A DNA stretch of 64,000 nucleotides, taken from contig CAZQKM010000010.1 of the NCBI GenBank assembly GCA_964593925.1, positions 18,188 to 82,187 on the forward strand. Reading direction: 5' to 3'. This DNA is from Oleidesulfovibrio sp964593925. GTDB lineage: Bacteria > Desulfobacterota > Desulfovibrionia > Desulfovibrionales > Desulfovibrionaceae. The first letter of the stretch is position 1. Each line of letters starts with the position of its first letter. Below are positions 1 through 9,506 of the stretch, one piece after another. Position numbers and translations under genes: made by a program. A model generated the notes under the pieces. It did not search any database, was not told the origin of the DNA, and saw nothing but the letters and a program-made list of their open reading frames with translations.

Positions 1-350
1 TGCCTACACAAAAAAGCCGGAATTTGTAAAATATCTGCAACCTCTGCCACGGCAGACGCCTGCTCCGGCTCATGGATATCCGTAACCACAGGCAGACCGG
101 TTTTTTCACCAATACGGGCAAGCCATTCAAGCCCTGTGGCCATTCCCGGCCCACGAAAACTATGGGATGAGGTTCTGTTGGCCTTGTCAAAAGAGCTTTT
201 GAATATTGCCGTGATGCCATGAGCCGCGGCAGCTTCAGCCACGAGACAGGCTGTCTCCAAAGCCAGCTCGTAGCTTTCCAGCACACAGGGGCCCGCAATG
301 ATAAACGGCCCCTGACAAAGAGAGGTGTACAATTCGGATGAGCGCGTCAT
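1..350 (-). CDS. kdsA: 3-deoxy-D-manno-octulosonate 8-phosphate synthase, partial
   Basis: KdsA condenses phosphoenolpyruvate with arabinose 5-phosphate to make KDO-8-phosphate for the lipopolysaccharide inner core. The N-terminal 116 residues are visible; the gene runs off the left edge and lacks its 3' part. Family motifs are clear: IAGPCVLES near residue 18, the FKSSFDKANRTS segment near residue 50 and the TDIHEP stretch near residue 90. I chose the ATG at 350 because the KdsA homology begins there. It lies downstream of pyrG on the same strand with a 163-nt spacer, a pairing common in Gram-negative genomes. Confidence 0.95.
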   Translation of the reverse strand, partial: MTRSSELYTSLCQGPFIIAGPCVLESYELALETACLVAEAAAAHGITAIFKSSFDKANRTSSHSFRGPGMATGLEWLARIGEKTGLPVVTDIHEPEQASAVAEVADILQIPAFLCR

Positions 351-513
351 AGGCCTTGCTTTCCATGGGTTATATGCCTGCCTGAAAACACCTTGTCCAC
401 AACGCTACGCCCCAACGCAGACCGAAACAGCCTAGCCGAACTCAGGCCGAAAGTAAAAGCCCGCAATACTGGGTAGAATGCGCCCCGGCGTACCCTGGCG
501 TTGAAAGCAGACA

Positions 514-2160
514 CTAGGATTTGCTCTTTGCGGCCTGAGCCTCTGCCGCCTTGATAAAGTCGCGGAATAACGGATGCGGCTTCATGGGGTATGACTTGAA
601 TTCCGGGTGGAACTGACAACCAAGAAACCACGGATGATCTTTAATTTCCACAATCTCCACAAGTTCACCATCAGGCGAAAGTCCGCTAAATACCAGCCCG
701 CTCTGCTCCAAACGGTCAAAATAGGCTTTATTGAACTCAAAACGATGCCGGTGGCGTTCGTCCACCCTGTCCACGCCATATGCAGTGTGGGCATTGGTAC
801 CTTTTACCAACATGCAAGGGTACAAACCAAGACGCATGGTGCCGCCTTTCTCACTGCCAGAATCACGACGCTCAACCTGCTTGCGGCGAAAATCATACCA
901 CTCCGTCATCAGATAAATGACAGTATCAGCTGTTTTGGCATCAAATTCGGCAGAGTTGGCATCGGCAATGCCTGCCACGTTTCTGGCGTACTCGATCACC
1001 GCACACTGCATGCCAAGACAGATTCCAAAAAAGGGCACGTTATTCTCACGCGCATGCCGGATAGCCAGTATTTTCCCCTCTACTCCGCGGCTACCGAATC
1101 CGCCGGGCACCAAAATACCGTCCAGCCCGTCAAGCAACCGTACCACATTGTCAGCGGTTATACTTTCTGAATTAACATACTTGAGCTTAACGGCAAGCTT
1201 GTTGGCCACTCCACCGTGCACAAGTGCTTCGTGCAGGCTTTTGTAGGCCTCTTTCGAGTCTACATATTTGCCCACGATACCGATTGTCACACTTCCCTTG
1301 GGGTTAGTGCACGTGTTGACCAACTCTCGCCACTGGCCAAGATCAGGATTTTTGGCAGGTAACTGCAACATGATGGCAATCTTCTGATCAAAGCCTTCTT
1401 CATAAAATTTCAATGGCACTTCGTAGATATTATTCACATCCACAGCAGAAAAAACAGCATCTTTTTCCACATCGCAGAACAAGGCAATTTTGGCTTTCAA
1501 GTCATCCGTGATGGCCTGTTGACAGCGACAAAGAATAATGTCGGGCTGGATGCCGATACTCCGCAGCTCTTTCACGCTATGCTGTGTGGGCTTGGTCTTA
1601 TGCTCACCGGCTGCCCCAAGATATGGCACAAGCGTCAGGTGAATATACATACAGCGGGAACGCCCAAGGTCAGAACGCAACTGCCGGATAGCCTCAAGAA
1701 ACGGCTGGCCTTCAATATCTCCCACAGTACCACCGATTTCAATCAACGCCACATCAATATCATCGTCGGCAAGATCCATGACCACGCGTTTGATTTCATC
1801 CGTGATATGAGGAATGACCTGCACTGTACCGCCGAGGTAATCCCCCCGCCGCTCCTTGCTGATCACAAGATGATAGATAGAGCCGGAGGTATAGTTGTTG
1901 CGCTGGCCCAACGACGTACCCAGATAGCGTTCGTAATGGCCAAGATCAAGATCGGTCTCCGCGCCATCGTCAGTCACATAGACTTCACCATGCTGAAACG
2001 GATTCATGGTACCCGGGTCAACATTGATATATGGATCAAGCTTCTGGATGGTGACTCTAAGCCCCCGGGCCTGAAGCAATGCGCCTATGGAGGCTGCTGC
2101 CAACCCTTTACCCAGCGAAGAAAGTACGCCGCCGGTAATAAAAATAAATTTGGTTTTCAT
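514..2160 (-). CDS. pyrG: CTP synthase
   Basis: CTP synthase aminates UTP to CTP using glutamine and ATP, the last step of pyrimidine nucleotide synthesis. The 548-residue protein has the usual length. The N-terminal synthetase domain opens with TGGVLSSLGKGL and contains the LDPYINVDPGTM loop. The C-terminal class I glutaminase domain carries the nucleophile elbow GICLGMQ and the HPEF catalytic His-Glu. The ATG at 2160 is used because the conserved sequence starts directly after it; an in-frame ATG 15 nt upstream would add five unconserved residues. The Shine-Dalgarno is weak (GGGCGGG). It is divergent from the PurQ-type gene, sharing a 241-nt upstream region. Confidence 0.98.
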   Translation of the reverse strand: MKTKFIFITGGVLSSLGKGLAAASIGALLQARGLRVTIQKLDPYINVDPGTMNPFQHGEVYVTDDGAETDLDLGHYERYLGTSLGQRNNYTSGSIYHLVISKERRGDYLGGTVQVIPHITDEIKRVVMDLADDDIDVALIEIGGTVGDIEGQPFLEAIRQLRSDLGRSRCMYIHLTLVPYLGAAGEHKTKPTQHSVKELRSIGIQPDIILCRCQQAITDDLKAKIALFCDVEKDAVFSAVDVNNIYEVPLKFYEEGFDQKIAIMLQLPAKNPDLGQWRELVNTCTNPKGSVTIGIVGKYVDSKEAYKSLHEALVHGGVANKLAVKLKYVNSESITADNVVRLLDGLDGILVPGGFGSRGVEGKILAIRHARENNVPFFGICLGMQCAVIEYARNVAGIADANSAEFDAKTADTVIYLMTEWYDFRRKQVERRDSGSEKGGTMRLGLYPCMLVKGTNAHTAYGVDRVDERHRHRFEFNKAYFDRLEQSGLVFSGLSPDGELVEIVEIKDHPWFLGCQFHPEFKSYPMKPHPLFRDFIKAAEAQAAKSKS

Positions 2161-2401
2161 GTGATTCCCGCCCAAACATGATAAAATGTGGAAACAGCCG
2201 CTGAAAAAGCAGGTCCCGTCCGATCACGCTCCATCCTAGCAAAAAGAACCTCTTTTCGTCAGCCGTTGACGCCGCAGGCTCCTCGAACTATTATCAGCGG
2301 TTCCGGACTGACAATGCCTTCGGCAAGCGCTATGTGCGTAACCGTGTGTTGCTACGGAATGGACTTTCCTCTGTCAAGCAAACATTTTTTCAGGAGCCGC
2401 C

Positions 2402-3223
2402 ATGACTCAGGTGCACACGCTGGTACTCACCGGCTACGGTACAAACTGCGAAATCGAATGCGCCCATGCCGCCCGCGTGGCAGGCGCCCATCAAGTTGAA
2501 ATAGCCCACTTCTCTGATCTTATAACAGGGCGAACCCATCTTGAAGATTTTAACTTTCTTATTTTTCCCGGCGGCTTTCTGGATGGAGATGACCTGGGCG
2601 CGGCACAAGCAGCCGTCCAGCGCTGGCGGCATGCCACAACCCATGACGGTACCCCTCTCTTGGAGCAACTCAAACGTTTTTTTGAAAAAAACAGTCTCAT
2701 CCTAGGTATCTGTAACGGCTTTCAGTTACTCGTAAAGCTCGGCCTGCTGCCTGCCCTTGGCTCCATGTATTTTGAACGCCAGGTCTCGCTCAGCCACAAC
2801 GACTCTGCGCGCTACGAAGACCGCTGGTGCCACCTTGCGGTTAATGAGCACAGCCCCTGCGTATTTACCAAGGGGGTGTCCTCAATGTATGTGCCCATCC
2901 GCCACGGCGAAGGTAAGCTTATTCCCAAAGACTCCCAAACCCTGCAACGCCTTGAAGCAGAAAACCTGATTGTGTTCCAGTACGCCGATCCGCATACGCT
3001 ACGCCCCACACAGGAATACCCCTGGAACCCCAATGGTTCTCCCCTCGGCATTGCCGGTCTCACCGACCCATCAGGGCGAGTGCTGGGCATGATGCCACAC
3101 CCCGAGGCATATCACCACCCCACCAATCACCCCGGCTGGACCAGGGGTGAAATAGACACGCTGGGAACAATGCTTTTTAAAAATGCCGTAGCATATCTTG
3201 GCAGTACCCGAGACAACGGATAG
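2402..3223 (+). CDS. purQ: Phosphoribosylformylglycinamidine synthase, glutaminase (PurQ-type) subunit
   Basis: This is a 273-residue class I glutamine amidotransferase matching the glutaminase part of FGAM synthase, which supplies ammonia for the fourth step of purine synthesis. The nucleophile elbow GICNGFQLL is near residue 102 and the catalytic His-Glu sits in the PHPEAYHHPTNHPGW segment near residue 230. It is longer than the roughly 225-residue Gram-positive PurQ and resembles the detached C-terminal domain of large PurL proteins; the synthetase partner is not in this window. The Shine-Dalgarno CAGGAG lies 6 nt before the ATG. Confidence 0.85.
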   Translation: MTQVHTLVLTGYGTNCEIECAHAARVAGAHQVEIAHFSDLITGRTHLEDFNFLIFPGGFLDGDDLGAAQAAVQRWRHATTHDGTPLLEQLKRFFEKNSLILGICNGFQLLVKLGLLPALGSMYFERQVSLSHNDSARYEDRWCHLAVNEHSPCVFTKGVSSMYVPIRHGEGKLIPKDSQTLQRLEAENLIVFQYADPHTLRPTQEYPWNPNGSPLGIAGLTDPSGRVLGMMPHPEAYHHPTNHPGWTRGEIDTLGTMLFKNAVAYLGSTRDNG

Positions 3224-3291
3224 CATCACCGTCCGTACTGTCTGCCGTAACGCGGTTAGCGCACGGACTCCACAAAGCAGAGGCAAAAGAT

Positions 3292-3666
3292 ATGATTCCT
3301 TGCCATGTTTGCGGAAAAGACGCATCTAATCACTGGACGCTCGGCCTTACGCCGTCATCTGACAGCTTGAAAACAGGGCTTTGCGCAGAGCACGACTCGC
3401 AGGAGCACCGCTCTGCCGCTGCTAAGGCATGGGAACATCACATGCGCCACGAGATAAGCCGCACCATTGATTTGCAAGCCAGAGGCCAAGGGGCAGCGGC
3501 CTCGTATGTGCTGACCATATTTTACTCAGGAGGAGGCACAGAGCAGGTCAAATGCGCTACGCACGCCATATTTGAAGACATGGCCCTACAGGTAACAACA
3601 CCTGATGGCAACATACGTTGTTATCTACTACGCTATATCAAAAGTTTTGAAATCAGCCCCCGATAA
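3292..3666 (+). CDS. Unknown small protein with N-terminal CxxC
   Basis: I do not recognise this 124-residue protein. It starts with a CHVCGKDASNHW segment that could bind a metal through a CxxC pair, with further His and Cys residues (GLCAEHD) about 20 residues later, so the first 40 residues may form a small zinc site. The rest is an alpha/beta-looking stretch with no signal peptide or membrane segment. A good Shine-Dalgarno (GAGG, 8 nt spacing) precedes the ATG. It follows the PurQ-type gene by 68 nt on the same strand and may be co-transcribed with it. Confidence 0.7.
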   Translation: MIPCHVCGKDASNHWTLGLTPSSDSLKTGLCAEHDSQEHRSAAAKAWEHHMRHEISRTIDLQARGQGAAASYVLTIFYSGGGTEQVKCATHAIFEDMALQVTTPDGNIRCYLLRYIKSFEISPR

Positions 3667-3741
3667 GTACGCAGGCCATTTTTTGCACCTCAAGATATTG
3701 CAAAAAATGCAGCATACAGGGGACGCACGAAAAACAGACTG

Positions 3742-3766
3742 TGAGAGCATTCTCAGCATATATAAT
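3742..3766 (+). promoter_or_regulatory. Candidate promoter with overlapping inverted repeat
   Basis: A consensus -10 box TATAAT lies at 3761-3766, about 75 nt before the GTG start of the next gene. Just upstream, at 3742-3755, is the perfect inverted repeat TGAGA-GCAT-TCTCA, where a regulator could bind over the spacer and -35 region. No good -35 hexamer is visible, which fits an activator-dependent promoter. This is inferred from sequence only. Confidence 0.35.
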
Positions 3767-3840
3767 AGTATGCATTAAAAGCCAAAAAATACGACCATAC
3801 CATTTCAAGTAACCATACTGAACACGTCAAGGAGTCCTAC

Positions 3841-4260
3841 GTGCAATCTAAACTATCTGCCGATTTGGAAACATTGCTTGATACATGGAAAGACAACAAC
3901 GGCACACGCAAGGCATTCTTGTTATTCAAAGAGCATCTGGAGTCTTTTGACGGTGTACGTCTTGACGTAAAAGCGCGGCCGGGAGTCAGCTACTCGTTGC
4001 GCGCCATGCACCCGCAACAAAAAGACAGAGGACTGTTTACTTTGGTGGATGTTATTGACGATGATCCCGCAAACCGCTGGGTTTCCGTCTGCTTTTATGA
4101 AGACATGATCAACGACCCCGAAGAACTTGGAGACTTTGTTCCCGGCGGCCTGCTCGGTGAAGATGCCCATTGCCTTGACCTGGAAGAATGGGATGATCAT
4201 CGCATTGCCTATATCAAAACGCGCCTGACCGAGGCCATGGCATCCGCCAAAGGCAAATAG
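3841..4260 (+). CDS. Conserved-looking acidic protein of unknown function
   Basis: I do not recognise this 139-residue acidic, soluble protein. It has no signal peptide, membrane segment or cysteine cluster. The GTG start is chosen because a strong Shine-Dalgarno (AAGGAG, 7 nt spacing) lies directly before it and the preceding 174 nt look non-coding. The sequence reads as a compact alpha/beta domain ending in a charged helix. It has its own candidate promoter with a palindrome and converges on the zinc ribbon gene that follows gpmI. Confidence 0.75.
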   Translation: MQSKLSADLETLLDTWKDNNGTRKAFLLFKEHLESFDGVRLDVKARPGVSYSLRAMHPQQKDRGLFTLVDVIDDDPANRWVSVCFYEDMINDPEELGDFVPGGLLGEDAHCLDLEEWDDHRIAYIKTRLTEAMASAKGK

Positions 4261-4337
4261 CCAACAAGCCCCCTTGGCCTTGCTGTCTGTGATGCTTGGA
4301 CAGGTCGGCAGAAGCCCCATGGACAAAAAAATACACG

Positions 4338-4583
4338 CTACATGAAGTCCGGATCAATGGCGGCTCTGCCATTGTCCAGCATCACCTTGAGAAAATCGAG
4401 TGTTTTCCTATCCACAGGCACTATGGGAAAGGTACTGGAACAATTATCACATTTTGTCACTGTGGGTACGACAGGATTCAGCACAGGCCTTTTATACTCA
4501 CAAAACGGGCAGGGATAAAAAAGCAACAACTCAAGCCCCGCAGGCTTTACGGGAGCAAGTGGTTTGTGCGGTGCACTACTCAT
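4338..4583 (-). CDS. Small zinc ribbon protein
   Basis: This 81-residue protein has a hydrophobic LLLFYP stretch followed by two knuckles, CPFC and, about 20 residues later, CDNC. This is the pattern of a rubredoxin-like zinc ribbon. The gene is translationally coupled to gpmI: the gpmI stop and this start overlap as TGATG at 4581-4585, and a GGAAGG Shine-Dalgarno sits inside the gpmI tail. Function is unknown; a small nucleic-acid or protein-binding role is only a guess. A longer in-frame reading that starts inside gpmI was rejected. Confidence 0.75.
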   Translation of the reverse strand: MSSAPHKPLAPVKPAGLELLLFYPCPFCEYKRPVLNPVVPTVTKCDNCSSTFPIVPVDRKTLDFLKVMLDNGRAAIDPDFM

Positions 4584-6133
4584 CAGGATTCCTTCCTCAG
4601 TAGACTGTTGCCGGTCATGGCCTGGGGCTTGGCCACATTCCACATGTCAAGAATGGTAGGCGCGATATCGCCCAACTGCCCCTGTTCGGCAAGGGTCCAT
4701 GGAACAGGGGCCCCCAGCAGCACCAAAGGAACGGGATTGGTGGTATGCGCTGTATGCGGGTTGCCATGCGCATCAAACATCTGCTCTGCATTGCCATGAT
4801 CAGCCGTCAACAATATCATACCGCCTTTTTGCAAAAATGCGTCCACAATTCTTCCCACGCATGCATCCACAGTCTGACATGCAGTTATGGCTGCGGGTAA
4901 TACGCCGGTATGGCCAACCATATCAAGGTTTGCCAGGTTGCACACATACAGTGCATGCCCCTTGGCAAATGCATCAAGTAGCGCGGCAGTTACCTCATGC
5001 ACGCTCATTTCCGGCTTAAGGTCATACGTGGCAACATCACGTGGTGAGGGTATCAGTATCCGCTCTTCTCCGGCAAAAGGCTCTTCTCGGCCGCCGTTGA
5101 AAAAATAGGTCACATGCGCATATTTTTCTGTTTCTGCAATGCGCACCTGGCTACACTCCATGCCAGCGATCACTTCCCCAAGGGTTTGGAGCAATTCTTC
5201 CCTGGCAAACGCCACAGGTACGGCAAACGCGGCGTCATACGCAGTCATGGTGGCAAAGCCAGCCAGCTTTGGTACCGGGCCACGGTCAAAAGCCGCAAAG
5301 TCGGCATCCACAAAACAACGGGTCAACTGGCGTGCTCTGTCAGCCCTGAAGTTAAAAAAGAAAACGCCGTCTCCATCCATGATGCGGCTATTTACTCCAT
5401 CTGCACCGGGTATGCAGCACGGCTTGATGAACTCGTCGGTTTCACCTGTGGCATATGCTGTGCTGACTGCTTCTAATGCTGAAGCCCCCCCTCTACCCTC
5501 TCCATGCACAATGGCCCGCCACGCAAGCTCATTACGATCCCAACGTTGATCACGGTCCATGGCATAATAACGCCCAGAAACAGAGGCAATACGACCATGG
5601 CCAATGCGCGTGAGCACGGCTTCAAGCTCTTCCACAAAGCCTGCGCCGCTCTGTGGTGCGGTGTCTCGTCCATCCATAAAGGCATGCACACACACTGGCA
5701 CACCGGCCTCATGTGCAGCCTCCAGCAGTGCATACAGGTGGCGTGTGTGACTATGCACGCCTCCGTCGGAAACAAGCCCGAGCAGATGTAGCGTCCCCCC
5801 GGATGCATACAATGCCTCAAACAGCCCGGTCAGCGCAGGCAGCGAAGCCGCCCGCCCCTCTTCCACAGCCATGTCAATGCGCGTCATATCCTGATACACA
5901 ACACGCCCGGCACCGATATTCATATGACCCACTTCAGAGTTACCCATAAACCCCACGGGTAACCCCACAGCGCGCCCGGAACACTGCAATTCGGTGGAAG
6001 GATTTTTTGCCACAAGGGCATCAAGAACAGGGGTATGCGCCATGGACACGGCGTTACTGCCTGATGCCGTTGCCAGCCCCCAGCCATCAAGGATCAGCAA
6101 CAGCACAGGCACATCTACAGCACCAGTCTTCAT
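4583..6133 (-). CDS. gpmI: 2,3-bisphosphoglycerate-independent phosphoglycerate mutase
   Basis: GpmI interconverts 3- and 2-phosphoglycerate in glycolysis and gluconeogenesis using two manganese ions and a phosphoserine intermediate. The 516-residue length is normal for the alkaline-phosphatase-fold family. Metal ligand Asp16 lies in LDGWG, the catalytic Ser66 in GNSEVGHMNIG, and late metal ligands occur in NLANLDMVGHTG and TADHGNAEQM. The gene follows rsfS by 19 nt and overlaps the zinc ribbon gene by one base, so the three form an operon. Confidence 0.97.
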   Translation of the reverse strand: MKTGAVDVPVLLLILDGWGLATASGSNAVSMAHTPVLDALVAKNPSTELQCSGRAVGLPVGFMGNSEVGHMNIGAGRVVYQDMTRIDMAVEEGRAASLPALTGLFEALYASGGTLHLLGLVSDGGVHSHTRHLYALLEAAHEAGVPVCVHAFMDGRDTAPQSGAGFVEELEAVLTRIGHGRIASVSGRYYAMDRDQRWDRNELAWRAIVHGEGRGGASALEAVSTAYATGETDEFIKPCCIPGADGVNSRIMDGDGVFFFNFRADRARQLTRCFVDADFAAFDRGPVPKLAGFATMTAYDAAFAVPVAFAREELLQTLGEVIAGMECSQVRIAETEKYAHVTYFFNGGREEPFAGEERILIPSPRDVATYDLKPEMSVHEVTAALLDAFAKGHALYVCNLANLDMVGHTGVLPAAITACQTVDACVGRIVDAFLQKGGMILLTADHGNAEQMFDAHGNPHTAHTTNPVPLVLLGAPVPWTLAEQGQLGDIAPTILDMWNVAKPQAMTGNSLLRKES

Positions 6134-6152
6134 GACGCCACCTCACAGTCCC

Positions 6153-6533
6153 TTATGGCACAGGCAAAAGTAGTTTTGGGGCATCTGCCCACAACCCTTC
6201 AAGGTCATACAACGACCTTGTATCCGGCTGAAAAATATTTACCACCACATCATTCATATCAAGCAGAATCCACGTGCCTGAATCGTAGCCTTCCACACGT
6301 AAAAACTCCAGATTCTGCTGCTTGCAGTAAGCAAGAAGGGCATCTGCCAACGCTTGACCATGACGCACAGAGGTGGCACAAGCCACCAGCATATACTCTG
6401 TAAACCCACTGATTCCACGCAAGTCAAAACCAAGAACATCAGAGGCTTTTTTTTCATGCAACAGGGTGGCCACGCATACCGCCTTTTCATCACTGCGTAT
6501 GGGCGTATGCTGTTTTTCTTTTACCATTTGCAT
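6153..6533 (-). CDS. rsfS: Ribosomal silencing factor RsfS
   Basis: RsfS binds ribosomal protein uL14 and blocks subunit joining when nutrients run short. The 126-residue protein shows the family signature: KKASDVLGFDLRGIS near residue 30, the MLVACATSVRHGQALAD helix, and the GWILLD-like segment (here GTWILLDMNDVVVNIF) near residue 88. The start at 6533 has an AAGGA Shine-Dalgarno at 10 nt; an ATG six bases later at 6527 is the alternative. It is the first gene of the rsfS-gpmI-zinc ribbon operon. Confidence 0.93.
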   Translation of the reverse strand: MQMVKEKQHTPIRSDEKAVCVATLLHEKKASDVLGFDLRGISGFTEYMLVACATSVRHGQALADALLAYCKQQNLEFLRVEGYDSGTWILLDMNDVVVNIFQPDTRSLYDLEGLWADAPKLLLPVP

Positions 6534-7262
6534 CCCGGATATATCCTTAGGAAATGTTTGGACCATAGTCGCCCACCCCATACAGGCCAGGCGGAGAACG
6601 GCCCCGTTGAAGTCAGGCCTACCGGCCCAACCTACCAACGAGGGGTATAGTATGTTACTGTATTTGCTCCCACCTTGCAAACAGGAACATCCTCCAAGCC
6701 GTACTGCAAGACGATTCCCCACATTTGGTGGCACAATCTGCACTAATATGCGCACCTGTCCAGCAAGGGGTGCCTGCTCTCTGTTTTGTGATGCATCCTC
6801 CACTAAAACACAGGCTGCCGCCACCGGACGCACGGGCAATAGCCAGATCTACCCATTCCTGCCGGAGCAGATTTGTATCCCCTCAAACCGTATCATCCCC
6901 ATTGCCTGCGTACTTCATATCCTTGCCTCCTGCCAACAGCAGCATGCAAAAGCGCAGTCCATGGGTATCGTTGGTCACATACGGTAGCATTTCACCTTAT
7001 ACCGTCAGCCCGCATTAGATTTTACTCAAAAAAAAGCTGGGGCATATGCTTTTATGGTCACGTTGCCTACCGAGCGTAGAAAGGCGTGGAAACCAGGCAG
7101 CCAGAAAAACCCCTCGCTGGTATATGCATCCTCCACTGCCATTCCCCCAAAACGCTCCGGCTGGCTCTGCACAAATACTGCGGTTTTCCAAAGCGCTACC
7201 AGCTTTGTAAAAGGGTATGCAGGCACAACATTTTTACATATTGTATGCCGCAGGAGTCTTTC
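6534..7262. other. 729-nt stretch without a convincing gene
   Basis: This region lies between the divergent rsfS and MATE genes. The short open frames on both strands show no recognisable motif or supported start. A minus-strand frame at about 7026-7200 reads somewhat protein-like but has no start outside the MATE gene. It is long for a promoter region and may include decayed sequence. Confidence 0.5.
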
Positions 7263-8645
7263 ATGCCTGCATCCTCTGTCTGCTCCACAAAAGGGCATCC
7301 TTTCCAGCGTGATCCATCAGGAACATTTTTTTCCATGGCTGTTCCGGTACTCTTTTCACTGATTGCCGAACCACTGACAGGCCTTGCCGACACTGCATTT
7401 ATCGCCAGGCTAGGTGACATACCACTCGCAGCCTTGGGGGTAGGAACCATGGCGCTGTCCGCTGTCTTATGGGCCTGTACCTGCATTGGCGTGGGGACAC
7501 AAACCAAAATTGCCCAGGCGATGGGCGCACAAAATATCGACCGTGCTTCCAGAATATGCGGCACTGCCCTGCTATTGGGGTTTGCTCTGGGCGTGGTCGG
7601 GATGCTTGCACCGCTTCCAGTACTAAACCCCCTGGCTACAGCCATGGGTGCCCATGGCGAAATCACACTGCAAGCGGTGGAATACATCCGCCTGCGTCTC
7701 ATAGGCGTACCGGCTTTTCTTGTCACCGTGGCGGCCATTGGCACCCTGCGCGGCCTGCAGGATATGCAGACCCCCCTCTGGGTGGCCTGCATCGTAAATG
7801 CCCTGAATATCGTACTGGACTGGGTGCTCATTTTTGGGGTGGGGCCCTTTCCTGCGTTGGGTATATCCGGGGCGGCCCTGGCAACCTCTTGCAGCCAGTG
7901 GATAGGCGCAATCTGGACCCTTGTCGCGCTCCGCAAACACCTGGCCCCCATATGGCATGTCCACCTGCATGAGCTAAAAGCCTTATGCTCCATCAGCGGT
8001 GACCTTTTTGTACGTTCCGGCATGGTGATTCTGTTCCTGCTTCTAAGTACACGCATGGCCACCATTGCCGGTGCAGACTCCGGCGCTGCCCATCAGGCAA
8101 TCAGGCAATTTTTTATTTTTGCCACCCTGCTGCTGGATACCTTTGCCATCACGGGGCAAAGCCTCATTGCGCTGTTTTTCGGCCAAGGCAACATACAACT
8201 TGCCCGTCATGTGGCAACTCTTGTCTGCCGTTGGAGCCTATGGGTGGGCATTGCCATGGGCATTGCCATGATTGTGGGCCAAACTCCCATCATTTGGCTT
8301 TTGCTCCCCGAGAGCGCTGTGCATGTATTTATCCCTGCATGGATTGTGGCCGCCCTCATCCAACCCATAAGCGCACTATCTTTTGCCACAGACGGCGTAC
8401 ATTGGGGGACAGGTGACTTTCGATTCATCAGAAATGCTATGATCGTAGCCTCGACGCTGGCTGTTGCCGCATTATGGTTTACAGGCTACATGCAACCACA
8501 GGCGTTGCTCTGCTGGATATGGGGTGCACACGGACTGTGGACAGCCACTCGGGCGGTTTTCGGCTTGATGCGTATCTGGCCGGGCTCACGCAATGCACCC
8601 TTGGGGGTATACCACCCAAACAAAACAACCGAGAGACAAAAATGA
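7263..8645 (+). CDS. MATE family efflux transporter
   Basis: This 460-residue multi-pass inner membrane protein belongs to the multidrug and toxin extrusion (MATE/DinF) family, which exports organic compounds in exchange for Na+ or H+. The first helix reads MAVPVLFSLIAEPLTGLADTAFIARLG, the typical DinF-type opening, and about 12 hydrophobic segments follow. The ATG at 7263 has an AGGAG Shine-Dalgarno 7 nt upstream; the longer in-frame extension is unsupported. The stop codon overlaps the start of the next gene (ATGA). The substrate cannot be predicted. Confidence 0.92.
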   Translation: MPASSVCSTKGHPFQRDPSGTFFSMAVPVLFSLIAEPLTGLADTAFIARLGDIPLAALGVGTMALSAVLWACTCIGVGTQTKIAQAMGAQNIDRASRICGTALLLGFALGVVGMLAPLPVLNPLATAMGAHGEITLQAVEYIRLRLIGVPAFLVTVAAIGTLRGLQDMQTPLWVACIVNALNIVLDWVLIFGVGPFPALGISGAALATSCSQWIGAIWTLVALRKHLAPIWHVHLHELKALCSISGDLFVRSGMVILFLLLSTRMATIAGADSGAAHQAIRQFFIFATLLLDTFAITGQSLIALFFGQGNIQLARHVATLVCRWSLWVGIAMGIAMIVGQTPIIWLLLPESAVHVFIPAWIVAALIQPISALSFATDGVHWGTGDFRFIRNAMIVASTLAVAALWFTGYMQPQALLCWIWGAHGLWTATRAVFGLMRIWPGSRNAPLGVYHPNKTTERQK

Positions 8646-8857
8646 CTTGCAAAGAAGCCGTTATCCTGGCTGTCAAGCTGGCCGGGAAAGAGCAAAAAGA
8701 ACTTGTGGTGGGCAAGGCCGAGGGGCGGTGGCAGATCATGCACATGACCGACGCTGCATCTGATCATTTATCCCCCAGCCTGATTGTAACAGGGACCGGT
8801 ATAAAATACCCTGAGGATGAATATCTTTTTTCTACCCTGGTCGCTGAGGGTGCATAG
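8642..8857 (+). CDS. Unknown 71-residue protein coupled to the MATE gene
   Basis: This small soluble protein shares four bases with the end of the MATE gene (ATGA at 8642-8645), a classic sign of translational coupling. It starts MTCKEAVILAVKLAGKEQKE and ends LFSTLVAEGA. No known motif was recognised. Its fixed position suggests it is made together with the exporter, but a functional link is inference. Confidence 0.7.
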   Translation: MTCKEAVILAVKLAGKEQKELVVGKAEGRWQIMHMTDAASDHLSPSLIVTGTGIKYPEDEYLFSTLVAEGA

Positions 8858-8870
8858 GATTTACAAAACA

Positions 8871-8894
8871 GCCTTTGCAAGAACAGGCAAAGGC
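8871..8894. terminator. Hairpin after the MATE pair
   Basis: A perfect 8-bp stem, GCCTTTGC with GCAAAGGC around an 8-nt loop, lies 13 nt after the stop of the small coupled gene. No clear U-tract follows on the plus strand, so it is at best a weak intrinsic terminator or an mRNA 3' end stabiliser. Confidence 0.4.
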
Positions 8895-9506
8895 AACAGC
8901 CAGGCAACAAAATACTGCGCATAACCTTGTATACTCTACAAAGCCCCTCACAGCCTCGTGGTGCGTCCCTCAAACAAGCACTCTATGCCACTTCCCAACA
9001 CCGGGGCGTACTTGCCTGTTTGGATTCGCATAAAACCTCCCCAAAACAAACACGGCCACGTTGAATATATGGGCTACCCTTGGCAAGTCGGAGCAGCGTC
9101 GCACTGCCCTGCGCGCAGGCCCTTGCGGGGCAGATATGGGGAAGCTCTTCACACCTGCAATACGTGTGGAAAGCGCCATTTCAATGCCCATACTCCACCG
9201 GGGTACCTGCGGCATGGAGTATCCATGTTGAGGACGCAAGGCAGCTGGACAGCTTTTTACAGCTCTCTCAGACCGTAACGGTGACACATGGGGCCGGCTG
9301 GAAAAATACATACACCAAGTATATCTGTAGGCAAAAAATCTGGATATGGCAGGGGTACTTCTGTCGAAACATACGTAAAAATATGCAAAAAGACATCGGG
9401 CAGCAGCTCAAAGCGCATACTGCAATACTCGGCACCATACCCTTCCCGGCACCCCCCTCACACGGCAGAAGGCACACCGTGTGCGTTGGCCATCAGCACG
9501 ACAAGG
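8895..9506. other. 612-nt stretch without a convincing gene
   Basis: This region lies between the MATE pair and the 3' end of the convergent TPR gene. Open frames on both strands reach about 110-150 codons, but their products are low-complexity or Cys/His/Pro-rich in the way of random frames, and none has a good ribosome binding site. I see nothing functional here. Confidence 0.5.

Noticed and set aside
1519..2181. 220-codon plus-strand frame
   Set aside because: It is antisense to pyrG, whose identity is secure.
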